From assembly GCA_020053185.1 (NCBI GenBank), contig JAGVNP010000329.1, forward strand, positions 1 to 10,690: 10,690 nucleotides of DNA, written 5' to 3'. Position numbers and translations under genes: made by a program. How positions within the stretch are numbered: position 1 is the first letter of the stretch; each line of letters starts with the position of its first letter. Under the pieces are notes generated by a model. It was not told where the DNA came from. It searched no databases and saw only the letters and a list, made by a program, of their open reading frames with translations. The DNA is from Deltaproteobacteria bacterium (lineage in GTDB: Bacteria; Desulfobacterota; Desulfomonilia; UBA1062). Shown one piece after another: positions 1 through 7,429 of this stretch.

Positions 1-22
1 CTATAAACTTTGCATCAACCAT
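1..22 (-). CDS. 5' end of a further operon gene (partial, product unknown)
   Basis: An ATG at 22-20 follows a strong Shine-Dalgarno (AAGGAGG at 33-27, 4 bases from the start). That Shine-Dalgarno overlaps the TAA stop of the acyl-CoA dehydrogenase gene just upstream. Only seven codons are visible (MVDAKFI) before the window ends, too few to recognise a family. The spacing and strand make it the next cistron of the same operon. A beta-oxidation partner such as a hydratase, dehydrogenase or ETF subunit would fit the context, but nothing in these seven residues shows it. Confidence 0.6.
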
Positions 23-31
23 ATTTCCTCC

Positions 32-1195
32 TTAGGCTGGCAGAAATTTATCCAGTTCCTTTTTTGCAATGAGCACACGCTGGATCTCGGTTGTGCCTTC
101 GCAGATCTCGCCAAACCGTGCATCGCGATAGAGCCTCTCGATGTCAGTGCCCTTTATATATCCATGACCGGCAAATACCTGCATTGCCAGGTTCGCAATA
201 CGGGTTACTCCCTCGCCTGCAAACAGTTTTGCGCAAGATGCAATGATCTCTGCTTCAGCTTCTCCAGTGTTCATTGCCCAGGCAGCCCTCAATGCAAGAA
301 GACGTCCAACATCGTTATTGGTGAACATATCAGCAAGTTTAAACCCTACTTCCTGATACGAGCCGATTGCCTTTCCGAACGCTCTCCTGGATTTAGCATG
401 AAGGGTTGCCCGCTCCATGCACGCAACTCCGATGCCAACGCACATTGCAGCAACACCGATTTTGCCCATATCAAGGATGCGGGAGACTTGCGCGTAGCCG
501 TTGCCTGCTACGCCGCCCACAATTTCTTTTGCTACACATTTGTCCAGCTTCACTGAAGCAATCGGCGCACCTTTGACGCCCATTGTATCGAGCGGCTCGC
601 CGATAATAAGACCTTTTGCTCCTTTTTCCACAATAAACAGACTCATGCCTTTAGCCAGACCTGCATCCTTGTCTGTATAGGCAAGCACAAGAAGTACATC
701 AGCGATCGGAGCATTCACCACGATATCTTTAGTTCCATTAAGCACCCAGGCATCACCATCTTTTTTCGCAGCTGTGGCTATTCCCGCCAGATCACTTCCG
801 GCTGCTTCCTCGCTGTAGGCAAGACCGCCGACAATTGTTGCACTCTTTAGGCCTGGCAGATATTTTTCTTTCTGCTCTTTGGTCCCAAAAAGATTCAAGC
901 TTGCACCGCACAGGAATATGCTAGATCGTGCGCTCAAAAATGTTGATGCGCAGGCCTTTGCCAGCTCTTCACTTGCGACATAATGACTGACCATGTCGAC
1001 CTTGTCACTACCAAGGCTAACTCCCAATATACCGGCCTGAGAAAGCTTTTTAAGATTCTCTTTTACAAGCTCTCCTTTTTTGGCCTGAGTTGCCTCATCA
1101 AGCATTTTTGCCCGCGGTGCAATCTCCTTTGCACAAAAAGCCGCTGCTTCCATCTGTAATTTTTTATCTTTTTCGTTAAGTTCGTAGTTTATCAT
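32..1195 (-). CDS. Acyl-CoA dehydrogenase, canonical catalytic Glu
   Basis: A 387-residue flavoprotein of the acyl-CoA dehydrogenase family, which oxidises an acyl-CoA to the 2-enoyl-CoA and passes electrons to ETF in the cytoplasm. The order is N-terminal helical domain, middle beta domain (AYSEEAAGSD at about 126-135, in place of the usual LTEPxAGSD; NGTKDIVVNAP at 153-163), then the C-terminal helical domain with RRAFGK (270-275), the FAGHGY motif (341-346) and YRDAR (356-360). The base expected in SCAD/MCAD-type enzymes is present as E366 in ICEGTTEIQR. Length is normal for the family. The start is ATG with AGGAGG about 6 bases upstream; the TAG stop of the preceding dehydrogenase gene lies in that Shine-Dalgarno, a 9-base gap suggesting coupled translation. 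The N-terminal region near 60-70 looks shorter than usual and lacks the common EEYGG stretch. Chain-length or branched substrate preference cannot be told. Confidence 0.93.
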   Translation of the reverse strand: MINYELNEKDKKLQMEAAAFCAKEIAPRAKMLDEATQAKKGELVKENLKKLSQAGILGVSLGSDKVDMVSHYVASEELAKACASTFLSARSSIFLCGASLNLFGTKEQKEKYLPGLKSATIVGGLAYSEEAAGSDLAGIATAAKKDGDAWVLNGTKDIVVNAPIADVLLVLAYTDKDAGLAKGMSLFIVEKGAKGLIIGEPLDTMGVKGAPIASVKLDKCVAKEIVGGVAGNGYAQVSRILDMGKIGVAAMCVGIGVACMERATLHAKSRRAFGKAIGSYQEVGFKLADMFTNNDVGRLLALRAAWAMNTGEAEAEIIASCAKLFAGEGVTRIANLAMQVFAGHGYIKGTDIERLYRDARFGEICEGTTEIQRVLIAKKELDKFLPA

Positions 1196-1204
1196 GATGT
1201 CCTC

Positions 1205-2356
1205 CTACATAAGCATCATACGGGATACGATCATCCGCATGATATCAGATGTGCCGCCGCCGATAGTGCCGAGCCTTGCATCCCTGTAATTTCTCTCAAC
1301 AGGATACTCGTGCATGAATCCGTAACCGCCATGGATCATGACTGAATCGGTTGCCATATTGCAGCCCTCATCGCCCACATACATCTTGTTAACTGCAGCA
1401 AGTAAATGGTTGAGCAACTGACCATTGTCCTTTGAAGCAGCAACCCTGTATATCAGAAGACGGGCTGCCTCGATAAAGACTTTCATGCTTGCGATCCTGT
1501 GCTGAATGGCCTGAAAATCCCTGATCGGCCTGTTAAACTGCTGACGATCATTCGCATATTTGGCGCAGGCATCAAGACTATACAGAGCAGTGCCTAAGAA
1601 AGGTGCCAGAAGCGTTGATCGATCCCACTCTACTGAGCTTAGCGCCATCAGCCAACCCTGGTTTTCTCCGCCAAGACAGTTTTCAAGCGGCACTTCGCAG
1701 TCTTCAAAAAATACTTCTGATGTTGTGGAGCACTTGCATCCCATCTTGTGGAAAGGCTGACCTGTGGAAAATCCAGGAGAATCCTTTTCAACGACAAGTG
1801 CAGTGATTCCCTCATGCTTCTTTGCCCTGTCAAGCGTAGCATAAACAACCATGACCTGAGAAATGGGTGCGTTCGTGATAAAGGTCTTTGATCCGTTCAG
1901 AATATATTTATTACCCTTTTTTGTTGCAGTGGTGCGCATGGATCCTGCATCAGATCCTGAACCTGGCTCAGTAAGCCCCATGCACCCTACCCACTCGCCT
2001 GAAGCAAGTTTCGGTAAATATTTTTTCTTCTGTTCTTCGGTTCCAAACGTATTCAATGTTGCTGCGCAGAGATATGTGTGGGCGCCTAAAGCGAGCAAGT
2101 GTCCTCCGTCAACACCTGCATGTCCCAAGGCTTCACCCGAAAGACAGCAGGAAACAATGTCAGCACCAGAGCCGCCCAGCTCTTCGGAAAACGGCAGCCC
2201 TAGAAGTCCCATGCTCCCCATTTTGTTCCATACCTCGAAATTAAACTCTCCCTTGAGATCTGCTTCCTCGCACAAAGGAGCAATCTCCTCTTTTGCGTAC
2301 TTGTATACAGTCTCCCTAAACATCTTCTGTTCATCGGTGAATGTAAAATCCATCAT
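1205..2356 (-). CDS. Acyl-CoA dehydrogenase, LCAD/IVD-like active-site layout with Asp
   Basis: A 383-residue acyl-CoA dehydrogenase, paralogous to the next gene. Visible landmarks are LTEPGSGSDAGS (128-139, flavin/substrate loop), NGSKTFITNAP (154-164), YANDRQQF (267-274), MIHGGYGF (340-347) and YRDARLG (357-363). The C-terminal position that carries Glu in MCAD-type enzymes is Gly here (IGGGTSD, G367). This is the pattern of long-chain and isovaleryl-CoA dehydrogenases, which use a Glu 22 residues before the Tyr of the YxxxRxxF motif. In this protein that place is D245 (EWDRS), so the base may be Asp; E243 is two residues away. The frame opens with two ATGs. The AGGGGG Shine-Dalgarno is only 2 bases from the first and about 5 from the second, so translation may start at 2353 with MDFTFTDEQ, the usual beginning for this family. 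The preceding DUF35 gene ends 13 bases upstream. Confidence 0.92.
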   Translation of the reverse strand: MMDFTFTDEQKMFRETVYKYAKEEIAPLCEEADLKGEFNFEVWNKMGSMGLLGLPFSEELGGSGADIVSCCLSGEALGHAGVDGGHLLALGAHTYLCAATLNTFGTEEQKKKYLPKLASGEWVGCMGLTEPGSGSDAGSMRTTATKKGNKYILNGSKTFITNAPISQVMVVYATLDRAKKHEGITALVVEKDSPGFSTGQPFHKMGCKCSTTSEVFFEDCEVPLENCLGGENQGWLMALSSVEWDRSTLLAPFLGTALYSLDACAKYANDRQQFNRPIRDFQAIQHRIASMKVFIEAARLLIYRVAASKDNGQLLNHLLAAVNKMYVGDEGCNMATDSVMIHGGYGFMHEYPVERNYRDARLGTIGGGTSDIMRMIVSRMMLM

Positions 2357-2369
2357 TGCCCCCTAGAAT

Positions 2370-2837
2370 TTATTTGACTGGCTCAAAATATTTGATGTCC
2401 ATAATGTGTCCCTTTTTTTCAGGGTTCCACACTGCTTTAACCCGCATGCCGTTCTTGACGGTCTTTCTCACTTGTTCCGGATTGGAAAGATCGATGCCGC
2501 CGATCAAATGCAGAAAATTCGTATCAGAGCCGTCAAGTTTTATAAGCGCTCCTATAAACGGCGGTTTTGTCGGCATGCCAAAATACTCATACTCTGTGAG
2601 CGCCCAGGAAATAATTATTCCTTCCTGGCTCACCTCAACGGCTTGACTTATCTCTTCAAAGCATCTCGGGCAGAATGAACGCATGGGAACAAGCACCCTA
2701 CCGCATTTCGGGCACTTTGAGCCGAGGATTTTTTCTTCCCTAAACCCATCGAAGAACTGCGTCCATGTGCGGCCATAGGCAAGCTCGTACGGTATGGTTA
2801 CTTCATCCATGATCACATAATTTTCTTTTTTCTCCAT
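2370..2837 (-). CDS. DUF35 Zn-ribbon/OB-fold thiolase partner (copy A)
   Basis: A 155-residue protein with the DUF35 layout: an N-terminal helix (about 24-36, WTQFFDGFREEK), a rubredoxin-like zinc ribbon with C42/C45 and C56/C59 (CPKC and CPRC flanking VLVPMRSF), then an OB-fold ending in VKAVWN and DIKYFEP. Family members are known to bind thiolase-like enzymes: archaeal acetoacetyl-CoA thiolase/HMG-CoA synthase complexes, BbsA with BbsB in toluene degradation, and ChsH2 with Ltp2 in steroid degradation. They help form or channel the CoA-thioester site. It lies two genes downstream of a thiolase pair and is clearly a duplicate of the neighbouring DUF35 gene, so it probably serves one of those thiolases. 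The start is ATG with a GGGGAG Shine-Dalgarno about 6 bases upstream; the stop of copy B is 12 bases away. A catalytic role of its own is not indicated. Confidence 0.9.
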   Translation of the reverse strand: MEKKENYVIMDEVTIPYELAYGRTWTQFFDGFREEKILGSKCPKCGRVLVPMRSFCPRCFEEISQAVEVSQEGIIISWALTEYEYFGMPTKPPFIGALIKLDGSDTNFLHLIGGIDLSNPEQVRKTVKNGMRVKAVWNPEKKGHIMDIKYFEPVK

Positions 2838-2849
2838 ATCTAGCTCCCC

Positions 2850-3287
2850 TTATTTTGGCTCGAAATATTTTATATCGAGCATGTGCCCTTTCTTTTCCTC
2901 GTTCCATACAGCCTTGACGCGTGATCCTGTCTTAACCTTACTCAAATTTCCCCCCAAAAGATGGAGAAAATCACAGCCTGTAGCGTCGAGCCGGATAAGC
3001 GCTACTGTATAAGTCCCCTGGCCCGGCTTTCCGAAAAAATCTTTATCTGTCTGCGCCCAGGAAACAATGACTCCTTCCTGGCTGACTTCTACCCATTCAG
3101 AGAGATTCACATGGCATTTAGGACACATGCTGCGGCTAGGAACCAGAACATCACCGCACTCAGGGCATTTTGTGCCATAGATTTTGCCTTGTTTAAGCCC
3201 TTCGTAAAATCTGGTGAATGTAGGGCCTGCACCGTATTTATGTGGAAGACGTATGACCTTTTTGAATGTAGAAAATTCTTTGCTCAT
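2850..3287 (-). CDS. DUF35 Zn-ribbon/OB-fold thiolase partner (copy B)
   Basis: A 145-residue DUF35 protein, closely similar to the gene directly downstream: both carry the FxxG-K-EKI/GKI helix, the ribbon cysteines, VEVSQEG, FLHL.GG, RVKAVWN.EKKGH and DIKYFEP. The zinc ribbon is C41/C44 and C55/C58, and the OB-fold fills the rest. It follows the Cys-containing thiolase gene by nine bases, and that gene's TAG stop overlaps the AGGAGG Shine-Dalgarno, so the two are probably translated together. The expected role is a non-catalytic subunit of a thiolase-type complex. Compared with copy A it is about ten residues shorter, missing several residues in the loop after the HLLGG segment and a little at the N-terminus. 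Which thiolase each copy binds cannot be decided from the sequence. Confidence 0.9.
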   Translation of the reverse strand: MSKEFSTFKKVIRLPHKYGAGPTFTRFYEGLKQGKIYGTKCPECGDVLVPSRSMCPKCHVNLSEWVEVSQEGVIVSWAQTDKDFFGKPGQGTYTVALIRLDATGCDFLHLLGGNLSKVKTGSRVKAVWNEEKKGHMLDIKYFEPK

Positions 3288-3296
3288 GCTAGCCTC

Positions 3297-4460
3297 CTAT
3301 TTTGCGCCCAGGATCATGACGCCATTATACTGATCCACGCCGCCCATTGCGTGCGCGAGCGCCTGCTTTGCACCCGGTATCTGATGATCGCCTGCCTGGC
3401 CTGTTACCTGCATGGCTGCTTCAGCAACACGGATAAGACCAGTTGCACCTATTGGATTAGTGCATAGCGTACCGCCTGACGGATCGCATGGAAGCTCACC
3501 ATCTTTTGAGAACATGCCTTTAAGGGTAAGATCACATGCCTGGCCAAAATCGCAGAATCCAAAACACTCATAATAGAGCAGCTCCTGAAATGTGAACGGA
3601 TTGTAGACTTCTGCTACATCAAGTTCTTTTCTCGGGTTCTTTATGCCGGCCATATCATATGCCTGTTTTGCTGCCTGGATAGCGCTCTGCCACATTACCT
3701 TGTCGCTGTCGCCAAACCAGTATTCTTCACCAGAATATCCCACGCCTTTGACCCATGCTGCTTTTTTTCCAAGCTTCTTTGCCATTTTTTCAGATGCAAA
3801 GATCATTGCGCATGCGCCGTCTGAAGTAGGACACACATCCCAGAGCCGAACCGGATATGTGATGATACGCGCGGTATTTACCTGCTCAGGTGTAAGCCTT
3901 TGCTTGATATGCGCATATGGGTTGCCAAATGCATCATTATGATGATCGATTGAAAGCCGGGTAGCTGCATCCCTGACTTTTTCCTCTGGAATGCCGAATC
4001 TCACTGACCACTCCTGGGACTGCATGGAAAACACTCCTGGAGCGCCAGCAATAAAATACATCTGATAGAAGGGCTCAAGTATGGTTGTCATGGTTGCCTG
4101 AGCATCACCTTCATTCATTTTTTCTGAGCCTACCACCATCAAAAGGTCTGCCATGCCTGATGCGATCCAGTAATATGCGGTAATGGCAAGAGAAACACCT
4201 GTTGAGCCGCATGTCTCAGTCTTCAAGATCGGCTTTCCCTTTGCACGCAGCACATCGGCAAAATAAAAGTGGGTAAGCGCAACACCTTCCATCATGGATG
4301 GCATTGTGCCGAAAACCACGCCGTCCAGATCTTTCGCATCAACACCGGTGTTTATCAAACAAGATTCAATCGCCTCATTGACAAGCTCAGGATATGCAAG
4401 ATCAAATCTCCTGCCATGCATAGTCTGTCCTGACCCTACAATTGCTACTTTTTTTCCCAT
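3297..4460 (-). CDS. Thiolase-like protein with nucleophilic Cys (SCP-x/archaeal type)
   Basis: A 387-residue thiolase-fold protein of the SCP-x/archaeal acetyl-CoA acetyltransferase group, which makes or breaks a C-C bond between acyl-CoAs. The nucleophile position is present as C84 in TETCGSTG. The second half carries PTSDGACAMIFAS (211-223), EVYNPFTFQEL (284-294), DPSGGTLCTNPIGATG (326-341) and a C-terminal ALAHAMGG (367-374). Two usual catalytic positions differ: the His of the common GHP.GA.G motif is Asn (N335 in TNPIGATG), and the HDxF/NExF motif reads YNPF. It may therefore be a specialised or weak thiolase, or a thiolase-type lyase. The ATG has AGGAGG 5 bases upstream overlapping the stop of the preceding thiolase-like gene, and the next gene encodes a DUF35 partner. 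A heteromeric complex of both thiolases with both DUF35 proteins is inferred. Confidence 0.9.
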   Translation of the reverse strand: MGKKVAIVGSGQTMHGRRFDLAYPELVNEAIESCLINTGVDAKDLDGVVFGTMPSMMEGVALTHFYFADVLRAKGKPILKTETCGSTGVSLAITAYYWIASGMADLLMVVGSEKMNEGDAQATMTTILEPFYQMYFIAGAPGVFSMQSQEWSVRFGIPEEKVRDAATRLSIDHHNDAFGNPYAHIKQRLTPEQVNTARIITYPVRLWDVCPTSDGACAMIFASEKMAKKLGKKAAWVKGVGYSGEEYWFGDSDKVMWQSAIQAAKQAYDMAGIKNPRKELDVAEVYNPFTFQELLYYECFGFCDFGQACDLTLKGMFSKDGELPCDPSGGTLCTNPIGATGLIRVAEAAMQVTGQAGDHQIPGAKQALAHAMGGVDQYNGVMILGAK

Positions 4461-4469
4461 GGTTTCCTC

Positions 4470-5612
4470 CTATACACCGATGATGGCTACTGCATGACAC
4501 TGGCCTGCAAATCCGTGCGTGCCGTGCGCAAGCGCTGTCTTGACCTTTTTATCAAGCTGCCTCTCGCCAGCCTGACCGCGTATCTGCAGGAAACACTCAG
4601 CGAGCCGGTAAAGCCCTCTCGAAACATAAGGGTTTGTTGCGAGCACACCGCCTGACGGATTTACAGGAAGCTCGCCATCCATTTCAGTTACACCCTTGTC
4701 AATGAGTTTTCCGCCGCCGCCCTGCTTGCAGAAACCAAGATCCTCACACCAGAGAAGCTCCTGGAACGCATATGGCTCGCAGATTTCAGCCATATCAATT
4801 GTTTTGGCCGGATTTTCAATGCCTGCCTGTGCATAGGCCTGTTTTGCTGCATTCTTCAGCTCGCCTTTAAGCAGATCCCTGTCGCCAAGATAGAAACTGT
4901 CCAGAGATGAGCCATATCCTTTGAGCCATACAGGTTTATCTGTAAGTTTTTTTGCCTTGTCTTCGCTTGCAAGCAGCATGGCAATGAACCCTTCGGATTT
5001 GGGCGCACACTCCAGCTTATGGAGCGGAGACATCACATACTCACTTGACAGCACGTCATCCACGCTAAGGCGCTTTTTCACATGTGCATAAGGGTTCCTT
5101 AAGCCATTTCCAAGATTTTTTACCACAACCTTTGCGCACTGCTCATCCGTAATTCCGTATCGCTCCATATACTGACGCTTCTGCAAAGCTGCAGCAATCG
5201 TCTCATTTATGCCGATCGGCCTCTGATAGAATGGATCGGTATAAAAATGTGTGATCATATCGTTTTCCGGATTTTCAGAGCCCTTGCATACACCAAGCAC
5301 CAGAGCAGTATCATAGCTGCCGCTTAAGATACGCATCACTGCATATATAAATGCAAAAAGCGACTCCCCATCCTGCCTGGATCCGTTTTTCAACATTGCT
5401 GCGCCTGCATCCCAATAGTATGCATTTGCACATGACTGACCGCTGTGAAACACATCGGACGATGCGCTGATTACAGTGCCGACATCTTCCCGGCTGATAC
5501 CAGCCTTATCGAGCACTTCTTTTGTGACCTTGAAAACCTGATCAAGGAAATTGTCCTTGGTCTCTTCTCCGGGCGTCATTGCAACATCAACGATTCCCAC
5601 TCTCTTTGCCAT
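4470..5612 (-). CDS. Thiolase-like protein lacking the nucleophilic Cys
   Basis: A 380-residue thiolase-fold protein, paralogous to its downstream neighbour. Shared landmarks are NPYAHVKKRL (173-182), the SEGFIAMLLASE segment (206-217), AEICEPYAFQELL (275-287), NPSGGVLATNP (318-328) and a C-terminal LAHG (361-364). The region matching the nucleophile reads NGSRQDGES (76-84), with no Cys; Ser78 or Gln80 falls at the place depending on the gap. The GHP His is Asn (N327), and the C-terminal segment has HGTHGFAGQCHA. It could be a structural or CoA-binding subunit, or a Cys-independent lyase like the steroid retro-aldolase Ltp2, a thiolase homologue that works with a DUF35 partner. The start is ATG with an AAGGGGG Shine-Dalgarno about 5 bases upstream overlapping the stop of the CoA-transferase beta gene. 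Family membership is secure; reaction unknown. Confidence 0.88.
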   Translation of the reverse strand: MAKRVGIVDVAMTPGEETKDNFLDQVFKVTKEVLDKAGISREDVGTVISASSDVFHSGQSCANAYYWDAGAAMLKNGSRQDGESLFAFIYAVMRILSGSYDTALVLGVCKGSENPENDMITHFYTDPFYQRPIGINETIAAALQKRQYMERYGITDEQCAKVVVKNLGNGLRNPYAHVKKRLSVDDVLSSEYVMSPLHKLECAPKSEGFIAMLLASEDKAKKLTDKPVWLKGYGSSLDSFYLGDRDLLKGELKNAAKQAYAQAGIENPAKTIDMAEICEPYAFQELLWCEDLGFCKQGGGGKLIDKGVTEMDGELPVNPSGGVLATNPYVSRGLYRLAECFLQIRGQAGERQLDKKVKTALAHGTHGFAGQCHAVAIIGV

Positions 5613-5622
5613 ATAGGCCCCC

Positions 5623-6396
5623 TTATCTTCCTATTATATATCTGTACGGATCAACTTCTTCGCGCAGGATCCTCAGCTCCTCATCACTTGGCGGTTCTGT
5701 GTTTACGATCTTGTCTGCCTTTAAAAGTTCGAACCCGCAGTTGTCCTGAATATCCTTGAAGGAATAGCCTGGATTAACCGATATAACCCGCATTCTTTTT
5801 GACTTGGGCTCAAAATCCATGGCTCCCATATTGGTAATGATTTTATATGGACCGGTACCTTTGGGAAGACCTGATTTTTCCCTTGAATCACCTCCCTGCA
5901 GCCATCCCGGGGTGGTAATGAAATCTACCTTCTCTACAAATCTCCTTTTGTCCTGCGGGGTGATCACCATCGTGCGCCAGCAGAACGAGGCAAGATCATT
6001 TGCACCACCGCTCCCTGGTAGCCGGGTCTTTGGTTTTTGATGATCTCCGCCTCCAAGACGCGTAGCATTTAGGTTTCCATACATGTCGATCTGGGCACCT
6101 CCAAGAAATACATAATCAACAAATCCTCGACAACAGGTCTCCATGATCTCGCACATGCCACTCGCCATAATAGCTTTATAGGTAGTACGTGAATCACCTA
6201 CTGAAATAGGCATCTCCGGGAGTATAGGGCTAACTCCTCCTGCCTCAAACATTATAACGAGATTAGGGGCTTTTGTTTTCATTGCAAGCATCGCAGCTGC
6301 ACATGGGGCTCCTGTCCCCACAGCAGTTGTGGCCCCATCCTCCAATTCTCTGGCCGCAGCTGTTACCATCATCTCCATTGTATTATAGTTAGGCAT
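5623..6396 (-). CDS. CoA-transferase subunit B (glutaconate CoA-transferase type)
   Basis: A 257-residue beta subunit of a class I CoA-transferase of the GctB type. Such enzymes move CoA from one acyl-CoA to another carboxylate through a glutamyl-CoA thioester. The catalytic glutamate appears to be E51 in VIMFEAGG, the place of Glu54 in Acidaminococcus GctB. Further family landmarks are VGTGAPC (26-32), PISVGDSR, FLGGAQIDMYGN, LPGSGGAND, the KRRFVEK/PGW segment, and a C-terminal EEVDPYRYI. Related IpdB proteins of steroid degradation act as hydrolases and lack this Glu, as far as I recall, so keeping it favours transfer. The ATG lies within the end of the alpha-subunit gene (8-base overlap), with a full AAGGAGGT inside that gene, typical of coupled subunits. 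Donor and acceptor are unknown; acetoacetate is a plausible acceptor given the BKACE upstream. Confidence 0.93.
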   Translation of the reverse strand: MPNYNTMEMMVTAAARELEDGATTAVGTGAPCAAAMLAMKTKAPNLVIMFEAGGVSPILPEMPISVGDSRTTYKAIMASGMCEIMETCCRGFVDYVFLGGAQIDMYGNLNATRLGGGDHQKPKTRLPGSGGANDLASFCWRTMVITPQDKRRFVEKVDFITTPGWLQGGDSREKSGLPKGTGPYKIITNMGAMDFEPKSKRMRVISVNPGYSFKDIQDNCGFELLKADKIVNTEPPSDEELRILREEVDPYRYIIGR

Positions 6397-7387
6397 TGTC
6401 CACCTCCTTATGGAGAAGAAATTCTTTCATTCTGAGCTCATTCATCTTGATTATACCGCCATGCATCTCAATGTACTCTGCTTGATCCTTGCAATCATAG
6501 ATATTGCGCTTCAAAAATTCCTTAAATTTTTCGGGGTCCTTCTCTACGCTTATCCATTCCTTTAAATGCTCTTCGTCAGAAAAATATTCATAGACCATAG
6601 TGCCTGGATATGCGCCATATGGAATCTCACAGACCGCATCAACGAGGTAAAAGGGGATGACTGTCGAAGATGGATCTCTCCTAATTTCTTCATTAGGGAT
6701 AAGCTTCTCGCAGGTAATGATGAGCTTTTTTGATGCACGAGCAAGCTCGAGGTCAGCAATGGTGATGCCTCTGATATGGCAATTGCCAAAGATATCTGAT
6801 TCATGCACATGAATGACTGAAATATCAGGATACAAGGCAGGCTGAAGCATCAGCTTCTGCCCGGTAAACGGACATTCTACGATCTTTCCTGCGCTGTATT
6901 TGAAGGTATCAGTGCCCATTACATTGCGGGTTGGAACATAGGGCACGCCCATGGCCGCAGCTTTTAGCCGCGCTGCTAAGCTGTAGTTGGTCCATTCAGT
7001 AACCTCTACCTTGCCACTCTCCATGTACTTTCTTGCATTCGGGGATAGCCCCCTTGCCTCCAGTCCTATGATATAGGCAATATCACATCTATTAAATACC
7101 TCTCCTGCGCAAAGTATCTGAAAATCATGGGTAGAGGTATGTCCAGCAAAACCCATGTTTTTTTTGCCCTGTCTGACTATCTCATGGCAGGCAGCAATTG
7201 GTGCCCTATTTGCACCGAATCCACCAATAGCCAGATATTCGCCATCATGGACAAGGGTCTCAACAGCCTTTTGCAGGCTCATAAGCTTGTTAGACAGCTT
7301 CCTGGATTTTTTCCGGAAGAATTCCCGCGCATGATCCGGATCCGGATCAGTAAACAATTTTCCAATTCCTTGATCTAAAACTTCCAC
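6389..7387 (-). CDS. CoA-transferase subunit A (glutaconate CoA-transferase type), GTG start
   Basis: A 332-residue alpha subunit resembling GctA: LVHDGEYLAIGGFGANR (45-61, the CoA-site glycine loop), EIVRQGKK (69-76), AAAMGVPYVPTR (143-154), HVHESDIFGN (193-202), ITCEKLIPNEEIRRDP (224-239), VDAVCEIPYGAYP (249-261). It pairs with the beta gene that overlaps its 3' end. The first codon is GTG at 7387-7385, supported by AGGAGG eight bases upstream. This gives an N-terminal extension of about 36 charged residues before MSLQKAVETL, where most family members begin; no comparable Shine-Dalgarno was noted before that internal ATG. Substrates are not readable. The gap to the synthetase gene upstream is 74 bases, the longest in the window. 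Confidence 0.92.
   Translation of the reverse strand: MEVLDQGIGKLFTDPDPDHAREFFRKKSRKLSNKLMSLQKAVETLVHDGEYLAIGGFGANRAPIAACHEIVRQGKKNMGFAGHTSTHDFQILCAGEVFNRCDIAYIIGLEARGLSPNARKYMESGKVEVTEWTNYSLAARLKAAAMGVPYVPTRNVMGTDTFKYSAGKIVECPFTGQKLMLQPALYPDISVIHVHESDIFGNCHIRGITIADLELARASKKLIITCEKLIPNEEIRRDPSSTVIPFYLVDAVCEIPYGAYPGTMVYEYFSDEEHLKEWISVEKDPEKFKEFLKRNIYDCKDQAEYIEMHGGIIKMNELRMKEFLLHKEVDNA
6402..6409 (-). promoter_or_regulatory. Shine-Dalgarno of CoA-transferase subunit B inside the subunit A gene
   Basis: AAGGAGGT lies within the last codons of subunit A, five bases before the ATG of subunit B. Together with the 8-base gene overlap it indicates translational coupling, expected for a heteromeric enzyme needing equal subunits. 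Confidence 0.75.
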
Positions 7388-7403
7388 AGACGATCCCTCC
7401 TCT
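7388..7403 (-). promoter_or_regulatory. Shine-Dalgarno that fixes the GTG start of CoA-transferase subunit A
   Basis: On the minus strand the bases read AGAGGAGGGATCGTCT immediately before GTG. The AGGAGG core is at 7401-7396 with an eight-base spacer. This is as strong as the sites before ATG starts in the operon and argues for use of the GTG and the N-terminal extension. Confidence 0.7.
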
Positions 7404-7429
7404 TTATTCTTAGAGTTTTTATCTTCGTT

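Noticed and set aside
164..3942. Plus-strand open frames of about 60-170 codons opposite the dehydrogenase, DUF35 and thiolase genes (for example 1863-2366 and 2961-3467)
   Set aside because: They lie antisense within genes with clear family motifs, show no recognisable domains and are low-complexity in Pro/Ser/Cys as expected of reverse-frame shadows.
5623..7387. Identifying the CoA-transferase pair as IpdAB-type steroid ring hydrolase
   Set aside because: The beta subunit keeps the catalytic Glu (E51) and matches GctB better along its length; no other steroid-ring genes are visible.
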